From: an uncultured Eubacteriales bacterium
GTDB lineage: Bacteria; Bacillota; Clostridia; Oscillospirales; Oscillospiraceae
Length of the DNA stretch: 64,000 nt
Direction of reading: 5' to 3'
NCBI GenBank assembly: GCA_900079765.1
Contig: LT599017.1
Coordinates: 434,001-498,000 of the forward strand
The notes beneath the pieces were generated by a model, which saw only the letters and a list, made by a program, of their open reading frames with translations, had not been told where the DNA came from and searched no databases. The translations under genes were made by a program, and so were the position numbers. Positions 31,359 to 41,249 of the stretch are shown here, one piece after another; position 1 is the stretch's first letter; every line of letters begins with the position of its first letter.

Positions 31359-31490
31359 ATGATCCTCCAGGAAAATGAAATACTGTATTCCGCTCTGTGG
31401 GGCGGTAAGGCTATCGCGCCGGTGTCTGGCGTGTGTCCAGGGTATACTTGGCCGCTATTCAAGGGGCCATAATTTCCGAAATGCCCGTAC
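31359..31490. other. Intergenic stretch between the mannosyltransferase and PHP phosphatase genes
   Basis: About 130 bases without a convincing gene, promoter or terminator were seen here. Confidence 0.35.
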
Positions 31491-33473
31491 CTAGAACGGC
31501 CAGGACGGGAGCCATCGCAGGAAGTTGGAGGTGTACCAAACCGGGACTTCCAGCCCGATGAGCACAGGGTAGAATGCGGCGTAAAGCCCAGCCGCGGCCC
31601 CGGTGGTGCCGTATACCGCCCAGCGCCAGCCACGGGGCTGACGCTCGGCCAGATCGTTCATCACGTAGGCGAGAGCCAGCACCAGAAACAGGATGGAGGG
31701 GAAGTAGTGGTAGGCGAAGGTGGTGCGGCCGATCAAGAACCAGGGGCCTAACTGGGAGAAGAATCCCACCACGATGAAGAAAGCCTTGCCGCAGCGGCGG
31801 CGTACCGCCTGGATAGCGCAGGTACCGAGGGCGATCAATCCCGCCCAGGAGACGATGGGGTTATCAAACGCGCCGAAGGCGGTTTTTAGGCCCTGGGTGT
31901 ACTCCTTGGAGGTGTCCAGGTAGTAGAGGATGGGCCGCCCGTCCACAATCCACTGGTACCAGCGGGAGGAGTATCCGTGGGGCTCGTTGACGCCCTTGTG
32001 GTAATTGAGCATATACTTCTGGTTGTCCAGCATCTCCTTGATCACGGTTTGCACCGTGACCTCACCTCGCGCCGCGGCGTAAGGGATGTAGGAGAGGGTA
32101 TAAATGACGGCGGGGATAGCCACGAAACAGAGGATCGAGAACAGCAGGGTCTTCGCAACCCAGGGGCCGAACCGGGGCGCGCCCTCCTCCCGAGGCCAGT
32201 CCCGCCACTTGAAGAAGAGCCCCGCAAAGTAGAGGAGAGCTAGGCCTACCGCTCCGTAGATGACCGTCCACTTGCTGGCCGCGCCGATGCCCCACATGAG
32301 ACCCGAGAGGAAGAGGGGGAGGGCCCCTTTCTTAAAGCTGGTCCCGGCGGGGAGGGTCAGGTAGCGGTACATGAAGAAGTACATGGCCAGAATGAAGAAG
32401 ACGCCGTAGGTGTCGATGGTGGCAATGCGGGTCTGCGTCAGGTGCATGAAGTCGAAGGCGAAGAGGGCCGTGCCACAGAGGGCGATGGCGGTTTTGCCGA
32501 AGAGGTTTTTCAGGAAGACATAGAGGAGGGGCAGCATCCCAACGCCGAAGAGGGTGCCCACGAAACGCCAGCCGAAGGGGGTCATGCCGAAGGCACGGAT
32601 GCCCAGACTCATCAATAGCTTGCCCAGGGGTGGGTGGGTGATCTCGTAGGGGTAGATGTTGCGGATATTCTCAAGGGCCGTGCGGGGATGATAGATCTCG
32701 TCGAAGTAGGAGGAGTTATACCAGGAGGGGGAGGCAGGAACGCTCGTCTGCTCATCGAAGAGGAGAGCGGCGCGCTCGTCGGTGTAGGCCACGGCACTGC
32801 CCGTGATGAGAGTGCCGTCCTGATCGTAGAGGGCCAGCTCGCCCACTTCCACCCAGGGTTTCGAGCCGTCGGGGTGGCCGGTGAGGCGGAGAAATTTTGC
32901 CTGGATGGCCTCCTGGGGTTCCACCTCCAGCCACTTGAACATATCCGAGTACTTCTGGGAGAGGGAGGCGGCGGTGGAGCCGCCGTTCTTGGCCCAGTAG
33001 GAATAGGCAGGGGTGTCCTCCTCCTTCTCCTGAAACATAAGGGTATACCACGTCTCCCCATCGGCGGAGACCTCCAGCGTGTAGGACCCGGTGTTGAGCC
33101 CAGGGTAGTACATGACGCGGGTGAGGGTGCGCTCCTCGCTCAGGGCGAAGGTGGCGGTCACCCCGGAGGCGAGCTGACAGAAATTTTGCGGGTTTACAAA
33201 GCTGCCCAGCTGGAAGAAGGCAGTTGCGGCATAGACCGCCGTGAGTAAAATGAGGGGCAGGGCGTCCTTCCGCGCCATGGGGTGGAGCTGAAAGGAGAAC
33301 GAGAACCGTTCCCTGGGGCTGCTGGCCTGAGCCACCCACTCCAGGGTGCCCGTTCGTGGGGATATGGCGCGCCAATAGTAGACGAATAGACATACGATAG
33401 CAGCCAGGCACAAAATTGGCCATAAAAGGACGGGTGTGATATAGGGGGTGATCTGACGAATGAGGTCGGCCAT
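31491..33473 (-). CDS. PMT-family (protein O-mannosyltransferase-like) membrane glycosyltransferase with an inserted extracytoplasmic domain
   Basis: This 660-residue protein starts at ATG 33473 (MADLIRQITPYI), seven bases after GGAGG. A first helix at about 10-30 and a second at about 75-95 flank an unusual soluble insert (about 95-245) with a discoidin-like feel: TLEVSADGETWYTL, then LRLTGHPDGSKPWVEVGELALYDQDG. The PMT core follows, with the acidic YFDEIYHP motif, EITHPPLGK, and at least eight helices. PMT enzymes transfer a mannose or other hexose from a lipid carrier outside the membrane. A link with the GDP-mannose-type synthase at 2.8 kb is possible but not shown. Substrate specificity is open. 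Confidence 0.85.
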   Translation of the reverse strand: MADLIRQITPYITPVLLWPILCLAAIVCLFVYYWRAISPRTGTLEWVAQASSPRERFSFSFQLHPMARKDALPLILLTAVYAATAFFQLGSFVNPQNFCQLASGVTATFALSEERTLTRVMYYPGLNTGSYTLEVSADGETWYTLMFQEKEEDTPAYSYWAKNGGSTAASLSQKYSDMFKWLEVEPQEAIQAKFLRLTGHPDGSKPWVEVGELALYDQDGTLITGSAVAYTDERAALLFDEQTSVPASPSWYNSSYFDEIYHPRTALENIRNIYPYEITHPPLGKLLMSLGIRAFGMTPFGWRFVGTLFGVGMLPLLYVFLKNLFGKTAIALCGTALFAFDFMHLTQTRIATIDTYGVFFILAMYFFMYRYLTLPAGTSFKKGALPLFLSGLMWGIGAASKWTVIYGAVGLALLYFAGLFFKWRDWPREEGAPRFGPWVAKTLLFSILCFVAIPAVIYTLSYIPYAAARGEVTVQTVIKEMLDNQKYMLNYHKGVNEPHGYSSRWYQWIVDGRPILYYLDTSKEYTQGLKTAFGAFDNPIVSWAGLIALGTCAIQAVRRRCGKAFFIVVGFFSQLGPWFLIGRTTFAYHYFPSILFLVLALAYVMNDLAERQPRGWRWAVYGTTGAAAGLYAAFYPVLIGLEVPVWYTSNFLRWLPSWPF

Positions 33474-33491
33474 GGGACACCTCCGGAGGGC

Positions 33492-33540
33492 AAAATAGAA
33501 AATAGGGGGGAGCGGCATATAGCCACTCCCCCTATTCTAT
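33492..33540 (-). terminator. dnaJ/heat-shock operon terminator
   Basis: A long stem (AATAGGGGG arm at 33501-33510 with CCCCCTATT at 33528-33536) overlaps the dnaJ stop. T-rich sequence follows on the minus strand. Confidence 0.82.
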
Positions 33541-34703
33541 TTCTTTTTTTTCTTTTTGTCAAAAAATCCTTTGGGGGTTTCCTCACTCTCGTCGGCGGGA
33601 ATCTCACCCATGGCTCTGGCATAGCTCCGCAGGGCGTCTTTTTGCGCGCCGGTGAGGTTGCGTGGAATCTGGACGTTCACGGTGACGAACTGGTCGCCGC
33701 GTCCCCGGCCGTTGATACTGGGAATGCCCTTTCCCCGCAGTCGGAAGGTGGTGCCGGTCTGGGTTCCCTCGGGGAGGGTCCACTTCACCTTGCCGTCCAG
33801 CGTGGGGATCTCCAGTTCCGCGCCCAGGGCGGACTGGAGGAAGGTGACGTCCTGGTCGAGGTACACTGAAGTGCCGTCCCGCTTGAAGGCGGAGTGGGGT
33901 CGCACGCTGACGCTGACCACCAAGTCACCCGCCGGGCCGCCGTTCTGACCCGCCGCGCCCTGGCCCCGGAGGGAAACGGCCTGCCCGTTGTCGATGCCCG
34001 CGGGGATGTGCAGGGTGATCTTCCGCTGCTTGCGGGTGCTGCCTGCGCCGCCGCAGGACTTGCAGGGCTGGTGGATGATCTTGCCGGTACCGCCGCACTT
34101 GGGGCACTGGGCCGTCGTGGCGAAGGTGAAGGCTCCGCCGCCCCGCTGGATGCGGATGGTGCCGCTGCCGTGGCAGTCGGGGCAAATCTCGGCGGTGGTG
34201 CCGGGAGCGGAGCCGGAACCGCCGCACTCCTCGCAGGTCTCGCTGCGGGTGATGGAAATCTCCTTGTCGCAGCCGAAGGCCGCCTCCTCAAAGGAGATGG
34301 TGATGCTTGCCCGCAGAGTGTCCCCCTTCCGGGGGCCGTTGCGTCGTGCGCCGGAGGAGCCGTTGTCTCCAAAGCCGCCGCCAAAGAAGGAGCCGAAGAT
34401 ATCCCCCAGGTCGAAATCGCCAAAGTCGGCGGATGTGAAACCGCCGCCAGGGCCACCCGCGCCGAAGTTGGGGTCCACCCCCGCGTGGCCGAACTGGTCG
34501 TACCGTCCGCGCTTATCCTTGTCGGACAGGACCTCGTAGGCCTCGTTTACCTCCTTGAACTTGCCCTCAGCCACCTTGTCGCCGGGGTTCAAGTCCGGGT
34601 GGTACTGCTTGGCCAGTTTACGGTAGGCTTTTTTAATATCGTCGTCACTGGCGCTCTTGGAGACGCCCAGGACCTCATAATAATCTCTCTTTTGGTCCGG
34701 CAT
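33537..34703 (-). CDS. dnaJ: Chaperone protein DnaJ
   Basis: This 388-residue co-chaperone stimulates DnaK ATPase activity and presents clients. It has a full J-domain (1-70) with the HPD motif ([11 protein letters not shown]). A Gly/Phe-rich linker follows (about 75-130). The zinc region has four CxxCxGxG repeats ([34 protein letters not shown]), then the C-terminal client-binding domains. It is the last gene of the hrcA-grpE-dnaK-dnaJ set, 113 bases after dnaK, with a hairpin in that gap. Confidence 0.97.
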   Translation of the reverse strand: MPDQKRDYYEVLGVSKSASDDDIKKAYRKLAKQYHPDLNPGDKVAEGKFKEVNEAYEVLSDKDKRGRYDQFGHAGVDPNFGAGGPGGGFTSADFGDFDLGDIFGSFFGGGFGDNGSSGARRNGPRKGDTLRASITISFEEAAFGCDKEISITRSETCEECGGSGSAPGTTAEICPDCHGSGTIRIQRGGGAFTFATTAQCPKCGGTGKIIHQPCKSCGGAGSTRKQRKITLHIPAGIDNGQAVSLRGQGAAGQNGGPAGDLVVSVSVRPHSAFKRDGTSVYLDQDVTFLQSALGAELEIPTLDGKVKWTLPEGTQTGTTFRLRGKGIPSINGRGRGDQFVTVNVQIPRNLTGAQKDALRSYARAMGEIPADESEETPKGFFDKKKKKK

Positions 34704-34772
34704 GTTGCCTCACCTCTCTGTTGAGGGATTTTAAAAACGTACGGCCTGCGGCCGCCTGCTGAAACAGTCCGC

Positions 34773-34801
34773 GTGGGACGGAGGAAACTCCCCCGTCCCA
34801 C
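34773..34801 (-). other. Hairpin in the dnaK-dnaJ gap
   Basis: A 12-bp stem (34773-34784 with 34790-34801, one G-T pair) with a five-base loop has no T-tract. It may mark an mRNA processing site or reduce dnaJ expression relative to dnaK. Confidence 0.7.
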
Positions 34802-34816
34802 CGCAGAGCATATGTC

Positions 34817-36670
<1,854 letters not shown>

Positions 36671-36768
36671 AATATTTTTCCTCCAATAAAAAGAAATTGG
36701 TTTTAAACGAAATAATAACCGACGAACAGGGGAGATAACGACGGATCAGAGTGAAATAGAAGGATTTC

Positions 36769-37338
36769 TTAATTCGCAACCTTGACCATCGCAAAGCGAA
36801 TGACCTTTTCGCCGGACTGGAACCCCGCCTGAAAGACCTCCACGACGGTGCTCTCGCCTGCATCGGCGTCCTCCACGTGCATGACGGCGTTGTGGAGCTT
36901 GGGGTCGAAGGGCTGGCCGAGGGCGGAGATCTCCTCAATACCCAGCTTGGCAAGTATCTCCTTGAGCTGCGCCATGGTCATCTCCACGCCCCTCTGGTAG
37001 GCGGCATCGGAGCACTCCAGCTTTAAAGCTCGCTCCAGGTTGTCGTACACGGGAAGAAAGGCAGCTGCGGTGTCAAATTTGGCGTCGGCCCAGGTGGTTT
37101 CCTTCTCCTTCTGGCTCCGGCGGCGGAAATTATCGTACTCGGCGGCCAGGCGGAGGAACTGATCCTCCTTGTCCTTGAGGGCGGCCAGGGCCTTTTCCGT
37201 GTTCTCCAACGCGGCAGAGAGCTCCTCGCTGGACGGTGCGGCCTCGGTCACGACCGCCTCCTGCTGGGGGGTCACGGGTTCTTCCTGCTGAGGCGTCTCG
37301 TGGAGCGCCTCCTCGTGCGGCTGATCTTTTTTACTCAT
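36769..37338 (-). CDS. grpE: Nucleotide exchange factor GrpE
   Basis: This 189-residue protein has a disordered Glu/Gln-rich start (about 1-40). A long coiled-coil helix follows (about 45-100, EDQFLRLAAEYDNFRRRSQKE). The compact GrpE beta domain ends in FQAGFQSGEKVIRFAMVKVAN. GrpE releases ADP from DnaK. Its ATG lies inside the end of hrcA, with an overlap of 8 bases, and the ribosome site GGAGG is in the hrcA coding end, so the genes are translationally coupled. Confidence 0.96.
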   Translation of the reverse strand: MSKKDQPHEEALHETPQQEEPVTPQQEAVVTEAAPSSEELSAALENTEKALAALKDKEDQFLRLAAEYDNFRRRSQKEKETTWADAKFDTAAAFLPVYDNLERALKLECSDAAYQRGVEMTMAQLKEILAKLGIEEISALGQPFDPKLHNAVMHVEDADAGESTVVEVFQAGFQSGEKVIRFAMVKVAN

Positions 37339-38404
37339 GGGTGCCTCCTAAATTATCGTCGTCCTTCCTCGGCGGCAGGCCGCCCCGGCCAAAGAGGCGG
37401 GACAGGCCATCGGCAAGGTAAGAGAGCCGGGCGGTGATTTTGGCATAGTCCATACGGGTGGGGCCTACCACGCCGATGACGCCCCGCATTCCCTCGCCAA
37501 TGTCGTAACTCGCCATGACCACGCTGGTGTCCTTCAGCGCATCGGCCACGTTCTCCGGGCCGATGAGGATCTGCGTGGGGTCGCCTTCCCGGGGAATGGG
37601 GAAATGGGAGAGGTCGTTGTCCCCGGAGAGGTAGCTCATCAAGGTCTGGGCCTTGTCGAGGCTGCGATACTCCGGGTGCTCCAGCAGGTGGGAAAGGCCC
37701 GCCGTGTGAACCTGGCGGCTCTCCAGCTCCTCCAGCACCTCAATGGCGAAGGAGACCACCAGAGAGATGAGCCCGTATGCCTCACCTGCGGCGTGCTGGG
37801 CGAGGCGCAGCAGCTCCGGGGTGATCTCCTCCAGCGTGAGTCCCGTAAAAGAGGCGTTGAGGAGGGTGTTCAATAGCTGGAGCTGGGTTTCGTTCAAATC
37901 GCTGGGGAGACGGATGAGCCGGTTGCGTACCACATTGGTGTCGGTCATCACCACTATGATGAACGCGCTGCTCTCCACCATCAAAAGGTCAAACCGGCGG
38001 ACGGTCACCCGGGAGCGGCCCGAGGAGAGGGCGAAGGCGGGGTACTGCGTGAGCTGACTTACAATGCGCCCGGCCTGGTCGATGACCCGGTCCAGCTCCG
38101 CCATCTTCATGCGCAGGGCGGAGTTGATGCGCTCGGTCTCCTGGAGGGAGAGCTTGTGGGCCTCCATCAGCTCGTTGACGTAGAGCCGATAGCCTCTGGA
38201 GGACGGGATGCGCCCGGCGGAGGTGTGAGGCTGCTCCAGGAAACCCAGGGCCTCCAGGTCGGACATCTCGTTGCGGATGGTGGCCGAGGAGATGTCCAGC
38301 CCGGAGGATTCAGCGATGACCTTTGAGCCGACCGGCTCGGCAGTCTCAATATAGTTTTCGACGATGGCACGGAGAATACGCTTCTTTCTCTCTGATAAAT
38401 CCAT
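37331..38404 (-). CDS. hrcA: Heat-inducible transcriptional repressor HrcA
   Basis: This 357-residue repressor binds CIRCE and shuts off heat-shock genes until GroE is titrated. The N-terminal winged helix (about 1-75) has SERKKRILRAIVENYIETAEPVGSK and SATIRNEMSDLEALGFLEQPHTSAGRIPS. The remainder is the HrcA regulatory domain, ending in GPTRMDYAKITARLSYLADGLSRLF. A perfect CIRCE lies 34 bases before its ATG, so it is autoregulated. It heads the operon with grpE, dnaK and dnaJ. Confidence 0.97.
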   Translation of the reverse strand: MDLSERKKRILRAIVENYIETAEPVGSKVIAESSGLDISSATIRNEMSDLEALGFLEQPHTSAGRIPSSRGYRLYVNELMEAHKLSLQETERINSALRMKMAELDRVIDQAGRIVSQLTQYPAFALSSGRSRVTVRRFDLLMVESSAFIIVVMTDTNVVRNRLIRLPSDLNETQLQLLNTLLNASFTGLTLEEITPELLRLAQHAAGEAYGLISLVVSFAIEVLEELESRQVHTAGLSHLLEHPEYRSLDKAQTLMSYLSGDNDLSHFPIPREGDPTQILIGPENVADALKDTSVVMASYDIGEGMRGVIGVVGPTRMDYAKITARLSYLADGLSRLFGRGGLPPRKDDDNLGGTHE

Positions 38405-38437
38405 CGTATCCTCCTCCTTTGTCCAGTGTGCGCTATG

Positions 38438-38464
38438 TTAGCACTCGCTGTTCCTGAGTGCTAA
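38438..38464 (-). promoter_or_regulatory. CIRCE element (HrcA operator)
   Basis: TTAGCACTC, nine spacer bases, then GAGTGCTAA is an exact match to the CIRCE consensus. It lies just downstream of the -10 box of the hrcA operon, in the leader. Confidence 0.97.
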
Positions 38465-38468
38465 AGAT

Positions 38469-38497
38469 AATGTACCACCAGACCCCAGGAATGTCAA
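38469..38497 (-). promoter_or_regulatory. hrcA operon promoter
   Basis: On the minus strand TTGACA (38492-38497) and TACATT (38469-38474) are 17 bases apart, immediately upstream of CIRCE. Confidence 0.88.
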
Positions 38498-38558
38498 TAC
38501 TTCAGGTTGTAAATGATTTGTGAACGGAAAAGAAAAGCAATTAAGCGCAGCGATTGCT

Positions 38559-38593
38559 AAAACGCGGCGTGGGACATACCCACGCCGCGTTTT
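38559..38593 (-). terminator. Terminator of the cysteine desulfurase / MATE operon
   Basis: A 15-bp perfect stem (38559-38573 with 38579-38593) flanked by AAAA and TTTT lies just past the MATE stop. Confidence 0.9.
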
Positions 38594-38597
38594 ACGT

Positions 38598-39995
38598 CTA
38601 TGTAGTTTCCCCCATGCTTACCTGAGTCACATCGTTGATCCATACTCGGCTCCTCAGGCGGGAGACGCCGAAACCAAACTTTACCACGTTCTCCATGCAG
38701 ATGCCCACATAGACGGCGAAGATGCCCCACTGAAACACCAGACCGAAGAGGGCGGCCAGAGGGATAGCCACCAGCCAGAGGGGGAGAATGTCGATGATCA
38801 TAGCCATGCGCACATCTCCGCCGCCCCGGAGGACGCCCACGGTGTTGGTGCTGTCAAAGCTGCGCAGGGGCAGCACCACGCCGGTGAAGGAGAGCATCAT
38901 GGTGCAGATGCCCGCCGCAGAGGCGGAGAGCTTGAAGATGGGGTAGACCAGGGGCGCCAGGAGCAGCCGGGTACCCACCAGCATAAAGCCTCCCACCAGC
39001 GCCCCGCAGGCGAAGGCCAGCGTGTCCATGGTGAGACCCACCTGATAGACCGTCTCCTTATCCCGTCCCGCGCCGATCTCCCGGCCCACCACGATGCCCG
39101 CGGTGGCGGCGATGGCGAAAATGGCCACGGTGCAGATGTCCTCAATACCGCCCGCCAAGGCACGAGCGGCGAGGATCTCGGTGGAGCCTGCCATATGGCC
39201 CATGATGACCTTATAGAGGCTGGTGCCCAGCCCCCACAGGCTTTCATTGAAAACTACAGGAGCGGCGTATTGGGCAAACTTGGCCGCGACCTCCATGCCC
39301 GGACGAAACAGGAGTGAGAACTTGAGCCGGAAACGGCGGTTCGTGGAAGCATAAATCACCACGATGGCAAGCTCCAGCATTCGGGCCCAGAGTGTGCTCC
39401 AGGCAGCGCCGGCCACGCCCATGGCGGGCGCGCCCAGATTACCGAAGATAAGAAGCCAGTTGAGGAACACGTCGGTGGACGTGGAGATCGAAAAGATGAT
39501 AAAGCCCAGCTTCGGGTTCTCCATGCTGCGGTGGGCCCCTATGTACACGCTGGAGATGCTGCCGAAGAGGTAGGAGGGTCCCACGATGCGGGTGTACTCG
39601 GCTGCGGGGCCAATGAGGGTGGCGTTGTCGGTGAGCAGGCCCATCAGCGCCTCCGGGAAGAAAAGGGTCACCGCCGCAAAGACGGCAGAGATGGACAGCG
39701 CCACGTAGCAGCCGATCCCGATGACGCGGTTGATGGACTCCATGTCCTTCTTGCCCCAGAACTGGCTTATGAGAACCGACGACCCGCTCTGCAGCCCGAA
39801 GAGAATGAGCTGAATGACGAACATGGGGATGTTGGCCAGATTCACCGCAGCCAGAGGCACCTCCCCCAGCATCCCCACCATAAAGGTGTCCATAAGGCCC
39901 AGGGAGGTGGTGACCAGGTTCTGCAGGATGATGGGCAGGGCCAGAAAGAGGATATTGCGGTAAAACCCCTTACCGCGTTTTAAGTAGGAGAACAT
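38598..39995 (-). CDS. MATE-family multidrug/cation antiporter
   Basis: This 465-residue membrane protein has twelve predicted helices in two MatE repeats. Landmarks are LALPIILQNLVTTSLGLMDTFMVG at the start, SQFWGKKD, and GREIGAGRD in the second half. MATE proteins exchange sodium ions or protons for drugs or metabolites. AAGGATGG lies about 9 bases before the ATG. It follows the cysteine desulfurase gene by 17 bases and is probably co-transcribed with it. That pairing has no obvious metabolic logic. Confidence 0.92.
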   Translation of the reverse strand: MFSYLKRGKGFYRNILFLALPIILQNLVTTSLGLMDTFMVGMLGEVPLAAVNLANIPMFVIQLILFGLQSGSSVLISQFWGKKDMESINRVIGIGCYVALSISAVFAAVTLFFPEALMGLLTDNATLIGPAAEYTRIVGPSYLFGSISSVYIGAHRSMENPKLGFIIFSISTSTDVFLNWLLIFGNLGAPAMGVAGAAWSTLWARMLELAIVVIYASTNRRFRLKFSLLFRPGMEVAAKFAQYAAPVVFNESLWGLGTSLYKVIMGHMAGSTEILAARALAGGIEDICTVAIFAIAATAGIVVGREIGAGRDKETVYQVGLTMDTLAFACGALVGGFMLVGTRLLLAPLVYPIFKLSASAAGICTMMLSFTGVVLPLRSFDSTNTVGVLRGGGDVRMAMIIDILPLWLVAIPLAALFGLVFQWGIFAVYVGICMENVVKFGFGVSRLRSRVWINDVTQVSMGETT

Positions 39996-40012
39996 GTAAT
40001 AACCATCCTTAT

Positions 40013-41134
40013 TTATTGAGCTGAGATCCGCGCCTCCCTTATCCCAGCCAGCGCGCGGCAGAGCGCGTCCACGTCCTCGCGGGTGCTCTCGGGGGAGAAG
40101 GAGATGCGCAGCACCCCCATCAGGGTCTGCTTAGGCAGGCCCAAAGCGGCAAAGACGTGGCTGGGCTTTCCTCTGTGGCAGGCCGACCCGGAGGAGACGC
40201 ACACACCCGCGTCCCCCAGCGCCCGCACCAGCATCTCGCTGGGGTAGCCGGGCAGGGAGATGGCGCAGATGTGGGGCGCGTCCCCGCCGGAGATGATCTC
40301 CACGCCCTGTAAGGCCGACAGGCCCTCCAGCGCGTAGGCCTTGACGGCGGCCATCCGCTCCCGGTACTCGGGCCACCAGGCGCCCACGGCGGCGGCCAGC
40401 GCGGCGATCTGGGCGGTGGCCTCGGTACCGGGGCGCAGGCCGCTCTCCTGACCGCCGCCCAGGAAGAGGGGCGATAGCTTTAGGCCCTTTTTCACATATA
40501 GCGCCCCCACCCCTTTGGGTGCACGGATCTTGTGTCCGCTTATGGTAAGTAGGTCCACCCCCAGCTCCTTGACGGTGAAAGGCACCTTCAAAAAGCCCTG
40601 CACCGCGTCGGTGTGCAGCAAGGCGGGGGAGCCCATGGCTCTGATGGCCTCCGCGGCTCCGGCTACGTCCTGGACCGTGCCCAGCTCGTTATTTACCAGC
40701 ATGAGGGACACCAGCACCGTATCGGGCCGCAGGGCGGCCCTCAGCGCATCGATGGAGATATGGCCCCACTTGTCGGGCTTCAGATAGGTGACCTCATAGC
40801 TCTCCCTCGCCAGGGCCTTGCATGGCTCCAGCACCGCGGAGTGCTCGATGGCGGAGGTAATGATGTGTTTTCCCTTCCGGCGGCCCAGCTCGGCGGCGCC
40901 CCGGATGGCCCAATTGTCCCCCTCGGTGCCGCAGGATGTGAAATAGACCTCTTCAGCGGCGCAGCCCAGGGCGGCGGCCAAGCTCGAGCGGGCGGACCTC
41001 ACCAGCTCGGCGGCGGGCCTGCCCATCGGGTGGCCGGAGGAGGGGTTGCCGTAGCACTCAGTCATGGCGGCCACAGCCGCCTCCACTGCCTCGGCACAAA
41101 CCTGAGTCGTGGCGGCATTATCAAGATAAATCAT
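40013..41134 (-). CDS. Cysteine desulfurase (NifS/IscS family)
   Basis: This 373-residue PLP enzyme releases sulfur from cysteine for Fe-S clusters or thio-modifications. The MIYLDNAATT start, NPSSGHPMGR, the SGTE-like CGTEGDN turn, EHSAVLEP and the PLP lysine in TISGHKIRAPKG are all present. The catalytic cysteine lies in SSGSACHRGKPSH. A strong promoter and GGAGG precede the ATG. The gene is not beside iscU; a scaffold-like gene is about 23 kb away at 16.5 kb. It could also serve tRNA thiolation, as some short NifS-like proteins do. Confidence 0.93.
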   Translation of the reverse strand: MIYLDNAATTQVCAEAVEAAVAAMTECYGNPSSGHPMGRPAAELVRSARSSLAAALGCAAEEVYFTSCGTEGDNWAIRGAAELGRRKGKHIITSAIEHSAVLEPCKALARESYEVTYLKPDKWGHISIDALRAALRPDTVLVSLMLVNNELGTVQDVAGAAEAIRAMGSPALLHTDAVQGFLKVPFTVKELGVDLLTISGHKIRAPKGVGALYVKKGLKLSPLFLGGGQESGLRPGTEATAQIAALAAAVGAWWPEYRERMAAVKAYALEGLSALQGVEIISGGDAPHICAISLPGYPSEMLVRALGDAGVCVSSGSACHRGKPSHVFAALGLPKQTLMGVLRISFSPESTREDVDALCRALAGIREARISAQ

Positions 41135-41165
41135 AAAAAACCCCTCCTTCAGCGCGTGTTTTTCT

Positions 41166-41194
41166 ATTCTAATGCCTGATAATCATAAAGTCAA
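41166..41194 (-). promoter_or_regulatory. Promoter of the cysteine desulfurase / MATE operon
   Basis: On the minus strand TTGACT (41189-41194) and TAGAAT (41166-41171) are 17 bases apart. The -35 box touches the upstream terminator hairpin. Confidence 0.75.
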
Positions 41195-41222
41195 GCGGCC
41201 AGCCTACGTCGGCTGGCCGCTT
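41193..41222 (-). terminator. Terminator of the flavin reductase gene
   Basis: A 12-bp perfect GC-rich stem with loop TACGTC (41193-41204 with 41211-41222) lies 28 bases beyond the stop. The downstream T content is moderate. Confidence 0.75.
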
Positions 41223-41249
41223 ACTATATAAGAGAGGAAAAACGAGGTT

